Source: Stomoxys calcitrans
Taxonomy: Eukaryota > Arthropoda > Insecta > Diptera > Muscidae
Assembly (NCBI RefSeq): GCF_963082655.1
Contig: NC_081553.1
Location: forward strand, 66,279,559-66,343,558
Length of the DNA stretch: 64,000 nt
Reading direction: 5' to 3'
The notes beneath the pieces are model-generated. The model was not told where the DNA came from. It did not search any database and worked only from the letters and a program-made list of their open reading frames with translations. The stretch's first letter is position 1; each line of letters begins with the position of its first letter. Positions 11,626 to 22,900 of the stretch are shown piece by piece. The translations under genes were made by a program, and so were the position numbers.

Positions 11626-12075
11626 ACCACCACACAGGCTGGAACTTTGAACTCCGACTTGTGTGGTGTCCATCGTTATCACGGGAAGCTTAGCTGAAAT
11701 CTACCGGGCGCGGCCACAGGTTGCGGATGTTGGGAAGCTCCGTTTTTATGCGGAGTAGCTGCAAATGTGGCAGCGGGTAGTTAGCGATTTTCGAGAGGTG
11801 AGTCTCGGTGAGGAGTCAGGTGGCACTGGCTCTCAATTAAAAACTGAGTGCCAATAATACTCGAGGTGACAAGACGAGTTATTGGCGCCTTCAAATAACC
11901 AATGGCCAACATCAGCGTATGTTCCCAGTTTAGGGGCGGCTGGAGGCGGGCGTCGGATCTTGAAGCAAGCGGCTCGCCATAACGAGGGATACATGTGCAA
12001 ACCCACAAAACCCATGCGGTTGGGGCACAGGACCAGTAACCCACTTTGAGAACCATTATGAGAAACAAAGGAATA
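11626..12075 (+). repeat. GC-rich LINE untranslated-region-like repeat
   Basis: Sharply more GC-rich than its surroundings (CCGGGCGCGGCCACAGG, GGGGCGGCTGGAGGCGGGCG). It resembles untranslated ends of fly LINEs but no frame or motif assigns it; runs to just before the next Helentron-like terminus. Confidence 0.4.
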
Positions 12076-12079
12076 GTAA

Positions 12080-13397
12080 CAAGTAAGAGCGTGCTAAGTT
12101 CGGCTGGGCCGAATCTTATATACCCTCCACCATGGATTGCATTTGTCGAGTTCTTTGCGCGGTATCTCTTTTTAGACAAACAAAGGAAAAAAGAAAACAA
12201 TTGCTATGTTATTGTAACAATAACAAGTTATTGGTAATTTCGGACCATAATTGAATAGTGGAGACCATAGTAGAAGTCATTGTGTAAAATTTCAACCAAA
12301 TGTAGTAAGAATTACGCCCTTTAGGGACTCAAGAAGTATAATAGGGAGATCGGTTTATATGGGAGCTGTATCATGCTATAGATCGATTCAGACCATATTG
12401 GACACGTATGTTGAAGGTCATGAGAGAAGCCGGTGTATAAAATTTCTGCCAAATCGGATGAGAATTGCGCCCCTTAAGGGGGTCAAGAAGTCAAGATCCC
12501 AGATCGGTTTATATGACAGTAATACCAGGTTATGAACCGATTTGAATCATACTGAGCACAGATGTTAGAAGTGATACCAAAACACTGCGCGCAAAATTAC
12601 AGCCTAATCGGATAAGAATTTCGCCCTCTAAAAGCTGAAGAAGTCAAGACCCAAGATCGGCTTATATGGCAGCTATATTACGTTATGAACCGATTTTAAC
12701 CAGGTCGTTGGAAGTGATACCAAAACACCACGCGTAAAATTTCAGTCAAATCGGACGAGAATTGCGCCCTCTAGAGGCTCAAAAAATCAAGACCCAAGAT
12801 CGGTTTATATGCCAGCTATATCAGGTTATGTACCGATTTGCGCCATACTTGGCATTGTTGTTGGAAGTTATAACAAAAGACCTCATGCTAAATTTCAGCC
12901 AAATCGGATGAGAATTGCGCCCTCTAGGTGCTTAGGAAGTCCAGATCCAAGTCGGTTTATATGACAGCTATACCAGGTTATAAAACGGATTTGAATCATG
13001 CTGAGCACAGGTATTAGAATTGATACCAAAACACTACGAAGAAGTGATACAGCCAAATCGGATATGAATTGCGCCCCCTAAAAGTTAAAGAAGTCAAGAC
13101 CCAAGATCGGTTTATATGGCAGCTATATCAAAACATGAACCGATTTAGCCCATTTACAATCCCGACCGACCTACACTAATAAAAAGTATTTGTGCAAAAT
13201 TTCAAGCGGCTAGCTTTCCTCCTTCGAAAGTTAGCGTGCTTTCGACAAACAGACGGGCGGACATGGCTAGATCGGTTTAAAATGTCTTGACGATCAATAA
13301 TAAATATACTCTATGGGGTCTTAGACGCCTATTTCGAGGTGTTACAAACAGAATGACGAATTTAGTATACCCCCATCCTATGGTGGAGGCTATAAAA
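12080..13397 (-). mobile_element. Helentron-like element, full length
   Basis: CAAGTAAGAGCGTGC end, hairpin TTCGGCTGGGCCGAA (12099-12113), ATACCCTCCACCATGG, eight subrepeats, GACAAACAGACGGGCGG tract (13242-13260), and far end CCCATCCTATGGTGGAGGCTATAAAAA. Confidence 0.7.
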
Positions 13398-13398
13398 A

Positions 13399-13877
13399 CA
13401 GATCCCCCAATGGTGACGGCCCACGCAAACGAAATAGGACCAAGATTTGCTAATCTGCACCTGGAAGTCCGCTCTTTCTATAGAAAAGGTGCAGTATACG
13501 CGCTGGCGGATGTATTAGAGAAGTACAAAGAACGTAACGCCTTACAGGTAACACCAAATGGTGACGAGCTATACTATAGCTGCCATAACACGAGGCATGA
13601 CTTTGTGGTTAGTAGGTGACTGAAACACCTTGTCTTCAGCTTCACTCCGGTGGATGAGAGGATAGCCACCATCCGCATAAAAGCCAAATTCTTCAACATC
13701 AGCCCTATTTGTGCCCATACCCCCATGGAAGATAAGGACATGCAGACCATGGATATTTGCTATGAGCGCCTAGAGAGAGAATATGACCGCTGCCCCGTCC
13801 ATGATATTAAAATCGCTCTGGAAGATTTTAATGTGAAGATAGGGAAGGAAGACATCTTTGGTCCAACAGTCGGAAAG
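13399..13877 (+). pseudogene. LINE endonuclease-domain fragment
   Basis: Frames read LADVLEKYKERNALQ, a broken piece with NTRHDFVVS, RIATIRIKAKFFNISPICAHTP and DRCPVHDIKIALEDFNVKIG, the last being the core strand with Asp-Phe-Asn of an apurinic-type LINE endonuclease. A stop (13617-13619) and internal deletions break it. It probably comes from the same family as the reverse-transcriptase relic at 18764-20763. Confidence 0.75.
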
Positions 13878-14105
13878 TTTCAGCCAAATCGGGCGAAAAT
13901 TGAGGCCTCTAAGAGCTCAACAAGTCAAAACTGGGGATCGATTTATATGGGGATATTACCAAATCGGAACCGATATGACCCATTTGCAATCACCAACGAC
14001 TAACATCGATTTGAATTATCTGTGCAACATTTCAAACGGGTATCTTTATTCGTTCGCACGCTATCGTGATTTCGAAAGACGGACGTACGGACATAACGAA
14101 ATCGA
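13876..14105 (-). mobile_element. Helentron-like fragment
   Basis: One subrepeat (GTTTCAGCCAAATCGGGCG...) plus the GACGGACGTACGGACATAAC tract; both ends missing. It is fused in frame with the preceding endonuclease relic only by chance. Confidence 0.6.
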
Positions 14106-14905
14106 ATCAGCAAATGATCCTAAGCCGATCGATATACTTATCAATGGATCTAGCTTTCTCCTAAGGTATAATGCCCTGTGCTGTAGGGTGAAAAAGCAAC
14201 CTAAAGAGACAAATGTACTACATTTCATTCATTTAACCATTTTCTGAGAAGTTGTCATGGGATAAATAGTGTCATTTTTATTGGCTGACAAATTGCTGTC
14301 TTTTAGGCCTTCTGTAATGCAAGATGCTAGAAGTAGAGTGTGCATGCGTATGAGCTCTCTTGTAAGGTCAACTTTCATTAGTTTTTAAGAGAAGGGCAAC
14401 TGTATTCCGCCGCTGGGTAGTCTATTTAGTAGGTCATACAATCGTTGTGTAGTGTGTGTGACCATAAGTTAAGTAGGTCGTTCCCATTTCAGATGTTGTC
14501 GAAAAGTGCATTCATTCTTAGGAAACACACACAAATCGATTGGATTGGTTGTAAAGTAGAAATAAAATTCAACACAAACTTTGTGGTAGAGATGTATTGG
14601 CATATAAATAGCACTTTAAAGTAGTATTGTTGTATGCTATGTGATGTTATATGGTCTATATTTGTGATTATTTATGAGGTATCAAACAAATAGATGTGAG
14701 TGAGAAATTGAGACAGTCTATAGTGCAGAATAAAATCTAATAAATCGTGTAGGATTAAAATACACAAAATTAGGAACAGAAACAGTATTCAGTGTATTTA
14801 GAGATTAGCTGATGTACCCCATTGGAAAATAGATTTTTTCTCCAATCCAGAAATATAAAAGTCACCCTATGCACGTATAATGAATGTTAGAAAAAAAAAA
14901 TAATA
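14106..14905. other. stretch with no recognised gene
   Basis: AT-rich sequence without convincing open frames, splice patterns or known repeats. Confidence 0.45.
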
Positions 14906-15512
14906 TAGGGTGATTTTTTTGAGGTTAGGATTTTCATGCATTAGTATTTGACAGATCACGTGGGATTTCAGACATGGTGTCAAAGAGAAAGATGCTCAGT
15001 ATGCTTTGACATTTCATCATGAATAGACTTACTAACGAGCAACGCTTGCAAATCATTGAATTTTATTACCAAAATCAGTGTTCGGTTCGAAATGTGTTCA
15101 AATTTTGACAAATTTTGTTCAGCGATGAGGCTCATTTCTGGTTGAATGGCTACGTAAATAAGCAAAATTGCCGCATTTGGAGTGAAGAGCAACCAGAAGC
15201 CGTTCAAGAACTGCCCATGCATCCCGAAAAATGCACTGTTTGGTGTGGTTTGTACGCTGGTGGAATCATTGGACCGTATTTTTTCAAAGATGCTGTTGGA
15301 CGCAACGTTACGGTGAATGAACACATTTCGAACCGAACACTGATTTTGGTAATAAAATTCAATGATTTGCAAGCGTTGCTCGTTAGTAAGTCTATTTATG
15401 ATGAAATGTCAAAGCATACTGAGCATCTTTCTCTTTGACACCATGTCTGAAATCCCACGTGATCTGTCAAATACTAATGCATGAAAATCCTAACCTCAAA
15501 AAAATCACGCTT
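14906..15512 (+). mobile_element. mariner-derived fold-back element, copy 2
   Basis: Nearly identical to the element at 1342-1948: same 195 bp arms, same internal transposase deletion and same centre, with only scattered substitutions (for example Ala/Val in PEAAQ versus PEAVQ). Flanked by TA-rich sequence. Confidence 0.85.
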
Positions 15513-15514
15513 TA

Positions 15515-15789
15515 TATATATAACATTATTAATTTTTTATAAGTTTTATATGAAAAAGGCCTAAAAAACTATTGTTGTGTAGATTGTCTCTCGTCCAACA
15601 TATTATCTGTGCAGGTGAAGCATCGATGCATAAGTGATGAATGCTCTGCTCAAATTGGATTGTTAGGCAATGGGCCTTTGTTTTTCGCTGCTGTCCGCTC
15701 TCAGAACGGCATAGGCGACATGACGGTCTGTTCGTTCTAGACGCAAACGACGGTGCGGCTCCTTCTGCCGGTCTTGATAATATCTTACA
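15515..15789. other. stretch with no recognised gene
   Basis: Sequence between the fold-back element and the next Helentron-like terminus; includes a GC-richer part (15660-15775) with no recognised product. Confidence 0.4.
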
Positions 15790-16758
15790 AATAAAAAGGC
15801 ATTATGTTCGGCCGGGTCGAACTTTGGATAGCCACCACCTGGGGTATATATGTAAGCCACCTTTCGTCATAATCCGGTGAAAAATGCCTAATTTATGCCC
15901 ACATAGCAGATTTATATAAATATGGTCCGATTTGGGGCAAATTCGACACGGATATTGACTGGTCCAATAAGTACAAGTCACATTGTTCAATTTTGTACAA
16001 CAAAATATTGGTCTTTTTGGTAGCCATATCCAAATAGGGACCGATCTGAACCATATACAACACGGATGTCGAAAAGCCTAACATAAGTTACTGTGTCAAA
16101 TTTGAGTGAAATCGGATTATTAATGTGCCTTTTTTGGGGTCAATATTTTAAATCGAGAGATCGGTCTATATGGCAGCTATATCCAAATCTGAACCGATTT
16201 GGGCCAAATGGAAGAGCGCTGTCGAAGGGCCTAACATAACTCACTGTTCCAAATTTCAGCAAAATCGGATAATAAATGCGCCTTTTATGGACCCACGACT
16301 TTAAATCGGCGGATCGGTCTATATGACAGCTATATCCAAATCTGAACCGATCTGGGCCAAATTGAAGAAGGATGTCGAAGGGCCTAACACAACTCACTGT
16401 CCCAAATTTCAGCAAAATCGGATAAGAAATGTGGCTTTTATGGGTCTAAGACCCTATATCGGCCGATCGGTCCATATGGGGGCTATATCAAGATATAGTT
16501 CGATATAGCCTATCTTCGAACTTAATCTGCTTATGGACAAAAAAAGAATCTGTGCAAAGTTTCAGCTCAATATCTCCATTTTTAAAGACTGTAGCGTGAT
16601 TTCAACAGACAGGCGGACGGACATGGCTGGATCGTCTTAGGTTTTTACGCTGATCAAGAATATATATACTTTATAGGGTCGGAAATAAATATTTCGATGT
16701 GTTGCAAACCGAATGACAAAATGAATATACCCCCATCCTTCGGTGGTGGGTATAAAAA
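15790..16758 (-). mobile_element. Helentron-like element, AAGGCATTATGTTCGGCC subfamily
   Basis: Hairpin GTTCGGCCGGGTCGAAC near 15805-15821, CCACCACCTGGGGTATATATG, four subrepeats with GCAGCTATATCCAAATCTG, the GACAGGCGGACGGACATGGC tract at 16605-16624 and the end CCCATCCTTCGGTGGTGGGTATAAAAA. Subunits differ clearly from the GGGAGCTATATCAGG copies. Confidence 0.65.
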
Positions 16759-16814
16759 GAACAAAATTGTGTAGTTATTCTGCTTTTGAACATTAGAATT
16801 CTTTTATCTTAGCT

Positions 16815-18115
16815 TTACATCAAGTGCTGCCATTGTTGTTCGTATCCTTGGATATGCGGCTGTTCAGCGCTTGTTCCTCTATGTTTGGTAATGCCAATAG
16901 CATCAGTAGGAATGACCATCGTCTGTCACTTCTTTTTATTGGTTTCATCTCGGTGAATGAAATAAATGCAGCTTTTGCAGCAATGTCCACCATATTATAA
17001 AACATGACCAATGGCCAGGGGTTTGTTGAGCGCTTGCATATATAAGTGCCAAGCATCTGGTCCATTGTATCAACGCCCGATTTGTTGGAGTTGTAATCCA
17101 AAATAGTAAACGGCTTCTTTATCCATGTCCACACCGCAAGTATAATGTTTTGTAGACAGCAAAATTACCGCTTTGTTCTTCTTGAGCACATATGAACATT
17201 GAGCTCTTGGTTGCCCAAAAAGTAATTGCGGATTTTTTAAAAGAAAGTAAATGCATTTTTAATAAAGCTTAGAATAAACTTTAATCAAATATACTTTTTT
17301 TACACTTTTTTTCTAAAGCAAGCTAAAAGTAGCATCTGATAACTGACAGAAGAAAGAATGCAATTACAGAGTCACAAGCTGTGAAAAAAATTTGTCAACG
17401 CCGACTATATGAAAAATCCGTAATTACTTTTTGGGCAACCCAATATATCGCCTACGTTGAAGCCAAACAATGTGCTGTTGACAGGACGCGTATGATCTTT
17501 TTCGGAATTTCCGAGGCACACATGTCTTATTCGAGTGCACTGCTCCAATATATGCGGTTTTTTCCTGATCAAAGTACTTGAAAAATGTTGTGAAAGAATT
17601 GTCGGCAATAATTGTGCGGCCTGTATTCAAATATCTCTCCGATATTTGAAGTACAACATTCTGCCCTCGATTCACCTCTCATGCCTGATCAGGCAATTTC
17701 CCAGAGTAAATCATTCCTTTGGCAGTATAAAATGATTTTGAGTCGCACAGCCACCATATTTTTATGCCGTATTTGGTAGGCTTCGATGGAATGTATTGTG
17801 TGAAGCGGGTGCGGCCTCTGTATGGGAATAACTGCTCATCAATGGTCACTGTTTCACGCGGAGTGTAAGCTGCTGTCAAGTTAGACTGCAACATTTGCAA
17901 ATTTCATCAATAGCTGCAGTTTTGCTGTAGATTTGTCGCTGCTGTCGCATATTTGCATTGTCGAGTCTAGGGCATTGTTTTATGAACTTTATACGATCTA
18001 ATGATAATGCAGCTTTATATATTGGAAAGCGCGTTGGGCCCCATAACTCTTCAAGATGTTCACTATTAGATTTAGTGAGTCCAGCATACAAAGTAACAGA
18101 AACATGGCGTAATAA
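16815..18115 (-). pseudogene. piggyBac-type transposase relic, interrupted by a MITE
   Basis: Minus-strand pieces in order: YAGLTKSNSEHLEELWG, TPRETVTIDEQLFPYRGRTRF (the Asp-bearing core of piggyBac transposases), KPTKYGIKIWWLCDSKSFY, ERYLNTGRTIIADNSFTT, then after an inserted 237 bp MITE (17207-17443) YNSNKSGVDTMDQMLGTYIC and NPWPLVMFYNMVDIAAKAAF. Several frameshifts and stops are present, so it is inactive. The motifs DEQ and GVDTMDQM are family hallmarks. Confidence 0.88.
17207..17443. mobile_element. mariner-like MITE inside the piggyBac relic
   Basis: Ends TTGG(G)TTGCCCAAAAAGTAA and TTACTTTTTGGGCAACCCAA, interior AT-rich with no coding capacity. Same family as 50374-50584 and 55722-55958. 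Confidence 0.85.
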
Positions 18116-18239
18116 GTCGTCTAACTATCTTTAGGGCAGTAACCCAGCAAAGTCATATTACCGGGTAAGTCAGTGGGTAACCCGAAACAAGATTCTGTAA
18201 CCACTTGCTAGTAGATATATCCGCAATAATTATCAACAT

Positions 18240-18763
18240 GGGCATGACGTTCAAGGAAAGGTGCATCCAGAAAAAGTCTCAGTTTTATGCGGTTTATGGA
18301 CTGGCGGCATCATTGGACCGTACTTCTTCAAAGACGATGTGAATCGTAACGTAACTGTGAATGGTGAGCGCTATCGTGAGATGATATCTACTTTTTTTTT
18401 GTCCAAAATGTAAGAGCTTGACTTGCATGAAATGAGGTTTCAACAAGACGGTGCCACATGCCACACAGCACGCGTAACCATGGAATTATTGAGAGGCGAG
18501 GAATTATTGAGAGGCGTTGAACATTTTTTTGAAATGGCCGCCTAGATTGTGCGGTTTAATGCCCTTCCCTTATTTTTTGTGGGATTATGTTAAAGCTCAT
18601 GTCTATATAGACAAACCCGCTTCAATTGACGCTTTGGAAGACAACATTCAAGCATTTATTCATGAGATACCGGCCGAAATGTATGCCAAAATTGGATTAA
18701 GCGGTTGGACCATTTGAGGCGCAGTCACAGTCAAGATTTGCATGAAATAATCTTCAAACAGCA
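18240..18763 (+). pseudogene. mariner-type transposase relic, 3' half
   Basis: Reads, across frameshifts, WTGGIIGPYFFKDDVNRNVTVNGERYREM, QQDGATCHTARVTMELL (catalytic Asp of the DDE/D triad region), PFPYFLWDYVKAHVYIDKPAS, and HLRRSHSQDLHEIIFKQ. It continues after the LINE insertion at 20764. Members of this family also appear at 50590-51560. Confidence 0.85.
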
Positions 18764-20763
18764 GACACAGTAATCTGCAGACACAACAAATGGCAGCGGC
18801 ATACTCCACTCGACTGACCCAACTGCTTGATGAAAGCACTCCTTGTTCCGATGATATAATGGCGCAGTGGCAAACTATTGCCCACTCCATGGAAAATGCC
18901 GCGAAATCCGTACTTGAGTACCGAAAGCCTCCTCCAAAAAACCCATGGTACGACCAAGAGTGTCGAGATGCTACTGAAGCCAAGAATGCGGCATATAGAG
19001 CAACCCTGCAATCAGTAGCAACGCGCCAGATGAAGGAGAGGTATCGGGAGAAAAGGAGAGAGGAGAAACGTCTATTCGGCAGAAAGAAAAAGGAAATGGA
19101 AAGACGTGAGTACGAGCGAATTGACATGTACAGCAGTCAGAATGAAGTCCGGAAATTCTACCAAAGAATTAAACACCAAACCGATGGCTTTGGTGCAGGC
19201 ACATCCTCCTGCAGAGACAAAGAAGGAAATCTGGTAACTGACACAGGCAACATGCTGAGGATATGCAAAGAACATTTTACCCAACTGCTAGTGTCCGATG
19301 TTGGCGGCGAAGAGGATACCGCAGAACCAATCCCTGATGATGGTATAGAATGTTAACCTCCTAGTCAGAATGAGGTCCACGTAGCAGTAACCCGACTAAA
19401 GAACAACAAGGCAGCAGGAGACGACGGGTTACCCGCTGAACTATTTAAGGCCGGAGGCGACACGCTGATAAGGCGTATGCATCAGCTTATCTGCGCAATC
19501 TGGCTAGAAGAACGCATACCCGATGATTGGAACCTCAGCATGCGGCTTTAGACCAGGTAAATCCCCCCTAGACCAGATATTCACACTGCGCCAAATCCTG
19601 GAAAAGACCCGAGAAGGACAAATCAACACCTACGATCTCTTCGTTGACTAAAAAGCCGCCTTCGATACTCCTTTACGTTCAAAGGTATTTCAAGCCATGT
19701 CTGAGTTTGGTATCCCTGCAAAATTAATAAGACTCTGCAGGATGACACTTGCTGATACGCGTTCCTCAGTAAGAATAGGAAAGAATCTCTCCGAACCATT
19801 TAATACCAAACGAGGTTTCAGACAAGGAGACAGCCTCTCGTGTGATCTCTTTAATATCCTGCTGGAGAAGATTATACGAGATGCAGAAGTGAATAGATAT
19901 GGCACACTAATCACAAGAGAGCACATGCTACTCGCCTATGCCGACGATATCGATATCATAGGTCGGTCGCCGGAAGTAGTAACTGCAGCCTTTGAAAGAA
20001 TCGAAAGAGAGTCAGTGAAAATGGGTCTGGCAGTAAATGGAGATAAGACGTAATGGATGGTTTCCACTCCCAAAAAGCCTCGTACAACCGAGCAGATAAA
20101 GAACATGGAAAAAGTTGGGAACCACAACTTTGAGATAGTCAGTAACTTTATCTACCTCGGCACCGCCGTAACCGAAACGAATGACACCAGTTTTGAGATA
20201 AAGCGAAGAATAATACTGGCAAACAGATGCTACTTTGGACTATGTAAGCAGTTTAGAAACAAGGCCACCTCTCGACAGACGAAGACTACACTTTACAAGA
20301 CACTGATACTACCCGTGCTGTTATATGGTTCTGAAGCATGGGTACTTGTAAAAGCAGATGAGGCAGTGCTTGAAGTATTTAAGAGAAAGATTCTTCGTAA
20401 AATATATGGACCAGTTTGCGTTAACGGAGAATATATGCGACGCATGAACCACGAGCTGTATGAGCTGTATGACGACGATAGCATAGTTACACGCATCAAA
20501 ATACAACGGCTGCGTTTGCTAGGTCATGTTGTCAGAATGGATGAAGAAGCTCCAGCAAAGAAGTCTTTTGAAGGCAAACACGGTGATACACGCAAACCTG
20601 GAATACCAAAAGCCAGATGGAAAGATCGAGTTGTGGGAGACACCTCGAAACTTGGTGTCAGAGATTTTAGAATGAGCGCAGAAGATCGAAGCGCTTGGAA
20701 CGCTATTCTACGTTCGGCTAGTGGAAGAAATATTCTGTCATAGCCAATTAAAGTAAAGTAAAG
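18764..20763 (+). mobile_element. LINE, 5' truncated, with 15 bp target duplication
   Basis: A 2.0 kb insertion in the mariner relic, bounded by AATCTTCAAACAGCA at 18749-18763 and again at 20764-20778. Frames give a linker (18790-19356, rich in Arg/Glu), then AVTRLKNNKAAGDDGLPAELF, GFRPGKSPLDQIFTLRQI, FRQGDSLSCDLFNILLEKI, the catalytic YADDIDIIG (19937-19963) and a C-terminal RLRLLGHVVRMDEEAP region, ending in a TAAAG repeat. A stop in the D-K-A-A-F region, another before WMVSTPKK, and a deletion near 19540 make it inactive. Clade not assigned. Confidence 0.88.
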
Positions 20764-20778
20764 AATCTTCAAACAGCA

Positions 20779-20905
20779 CAACGAAGGGCAGAACTCTTGA
20801 ACGCTGTTGCAAAACAAAAGCGTGCCCTACACAATACTCAATAGTCGTTGGGTATGTAGAGCACCTTAATCAATTTTGACAAAGGTGTTGATGAAGAGAC
20901 ATGGC
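20779..20905 (+). pseudogene. mariner relic tail, after the LINE insertion
   Basis: Continuation of the transposase end (CACAACGAAGGGCAG, then KQKRALHNTQ-like codons with stops). Confidence 0.5.
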
Positions 20906-21410
20906 GATCCACCATGCCAGCCAAAGAGTTTTGATTAATAACACACACTTGCCCAACTTTTATAAGTTCTTTACAATGCTATTCTTTGAATAGAAATCAT
21001 TGAGTATAATCTCGAGCGAGTTCGAAAAATCGCGAAAAGATTATAAAGCTCAAAATAAAAGAGCGCAAACAGACATAGTTTGTTTGAAGCCAGAGATACT
21101 GAAATTAAAATCATAGAAAATTGTTACATAATATGCTTGTCAATTTTTTTTACCTCGCATATTTGCTGATTATTAATCAGCCAATTGTAGAATTCATTTT
21201 AAATTGACTGCAGTTTTTGATTATACAAACTGTCTACCAGCATAACCTGCACCATATGAAGCCAATTTCACATTTATCTCCATCGATCAAGTCTTCACAA
21301 TATGGGAGATATTGTTATCGGCCTATGTGTCCCAATTTGGAGTGTGTTTTTATGATATCAATACAGTGGCTTCTTATCTTCCTGTCTTTTTTTTCTTACA
21401 TGCCCAGAAT
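20906..21410. other. stretch with no recognised gene
   Basis: AT-rich sequence upstream of the Cys2 promoter; no open frame or repeat recognised. Confidence 0.45.
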
Positions 21411-21416
21411 TGAAAG

Positions 21417-21425
21417 TATAAAATA
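21417..21425 (+). promoter_or_regulatory. TATA box of Cys2
   Basis: TATAAAATA lies 77 bp before the Cys2 start codon, leaving room for a leader of about 50 bp. Confidence 0.65.
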
Positions 21426-21493
21426 TTTTTAATATTGTCAGCAGGTGTTAGTCTTATTTTGCTCGTTGCCATAGAAAAAAACCGCAATTTGAA

Positions 21494-21909
21494 ATGAAAT
21501 TTGTGATTTTTTTAACAATATTGGCTGTAATTGGCTTTGCCAGTGCCTCTGAGGATTGTGCAGGATGTCCTGAGCCAATGGATCTGGAGGAAGCCAAGCA
21601 GATACTGGATGAGACATTGTTCATGTTGGATTCTCTGGATGGCCCCCATTATACGTATGCATAATGTCCAAGTAGCTTAAAGTATAGCATAACGATTTTT
21701 TGTTTCCTCCTAGGTCAGGTATGATTCATGAGGCTACGAAACAAGTTGTTGCTGGCATCCGCTATACCATTAATTGTGATTTAATTGAAAATGAGAATAA
21801 ATTCGACACCTGTGATGTTGTAATCGTTAAAACACCATGGCTGGGAGAAACCGAAGTTACTTTCAAATGTCCAAATCAAGAGGACAATGTCAAGTCTTAC
21901 CATGACTGA
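21494..21909 (+). CDS. Cys2: secreted cystatin, 2 exons
   Basis: Exons 21494-21654 and 21714-21909 with a 59 bp intron encode 118 residues. A signal peptide (about residues 1-18, hydrophobic, ending ASA) precedes the CAGCP motif at 22-26. The helix follows (MDLEEAKQILDETL), then QVVAG at 64-68 and TPW at 94-96. Cysteines 87 and 106 form the likely core disulfide; Cys75 is an extra unpaired cysteine not seen in the other copies. All known contact elements of an active cystatin are present, so it is probably a working inhibitor of C1 cysteine proteases outside the cell. Promoter: TATAAAATA at 21417; polyadenylation signal AATAAA at 21940-21945. Same intron position and phase as the other cluster members. 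Confidence 0.93.
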
Positions 21910-21959
21910 GGTGTACCGGATATGTGTGTTTGAAATGTAAATAAAACAGAGAAATTCAT

Positions 21960-22275
21960 TTGAATTATTGTTTGTATATGGATATAGGGATTACCTTAGT
22001 AATGGAGCATTTGCCTTATCTTTAATTGAACAAAGTTAGGTAGCTGTGACCTTGAGTAGTTAAACTATATAAGATAATCCTTCAAGCATTGTGAACTAAC
22101 AGTTGTATTATTGTAGCGTCAGACCAATTGCACAAGTGTAAAATGAATTCGTGACGCGGCCACCGGGATACTTTTTTGCAAAAACATGAGTTTGATATTC
22201 ATGCCTAGTGAGGTCGTCATTGATGCCTAGGTGAGGTCGTCATAATGAATAAAGAAGCTTCAATGGAGAACTTTT
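21960..22275. other. Cys2 downstream flank
   Basis: No gene recognised. Contains a short direct repeat (CCTAGTGAGGTCGTCAT / CCTAGGTGAGGTCGTCAT) near 22205-22243. Confidence 0.4.
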
Positions 22276-22900
22276 TTATACCCACCACCATAGGATGGGG
22301 GTATACTAATCTAGTCATTCCTTTTGTAACACCTCGAAATATTCGTCCACAACCCCATAAAGTACATATATTCTTGATCGTCTTGACGTTCTGAGTCGAT
22401 CTAGCCATGGCCGCCTGTCCGTCTGTCTATTGAAATCACGATAGAGGTAGAACGCGTAAAGCTAGTCGTTTGAAATTTTGCACATATGCTAAATATCGAT
22501 GTAGATCGTTGAGGATTGCAAATAGACCATAACGGTTCAGATTTACATATATAGCTCCCATATAAACCGATCTCCAGATTTGACTTCTTGAACACCTGAA
22601 AGCTGCAATTTTTGTCCGATTTGGCTGAAATTTCGCATGTAGTGTTCCGCTATGACTTTCAACAACTGTGTCTAGCTCCCATATAAATCGATCTCCCATA
22701 TAAACCGATTTGACTTCTTGAGCCCCTGGAAGCCGCAATTTTTGTCCGATTTGGCTGAAATTTTGCATATAGTATTCTTCGGCCAACTACGGTTCAAATC
22801 GGTCTATAACCAGATGTAGCTCCCATACAAACCGAACGCCCGTTTTGATTTCTTGAGTCCCTACAAGGCTTAATTTTTCCCGATTAGGATGAAATATATT
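22276..22900 (+). mobile_element. Helentron-like element, truncated before the hairpin
   Basis: TTTTTTATACCCACCACCATAGGATGGGG start, TGTCCGTCTGTC tract, then subrepeats up to 22900 where the CTAG-ended composite repeat begins. Confidence 0.65.

Noticed and set aside
13287..13619. 110-codon gene upstream of the LINE endonuclease
   Set aside because: Its first third is the end of a Helentron-like element read through by chance; only the later part matches a LINE endonuclease.
18660..19127. 155-codon minus-strand frame
   Set aside because: Antisense of the LINE linker region; no leader, splice or family signal.
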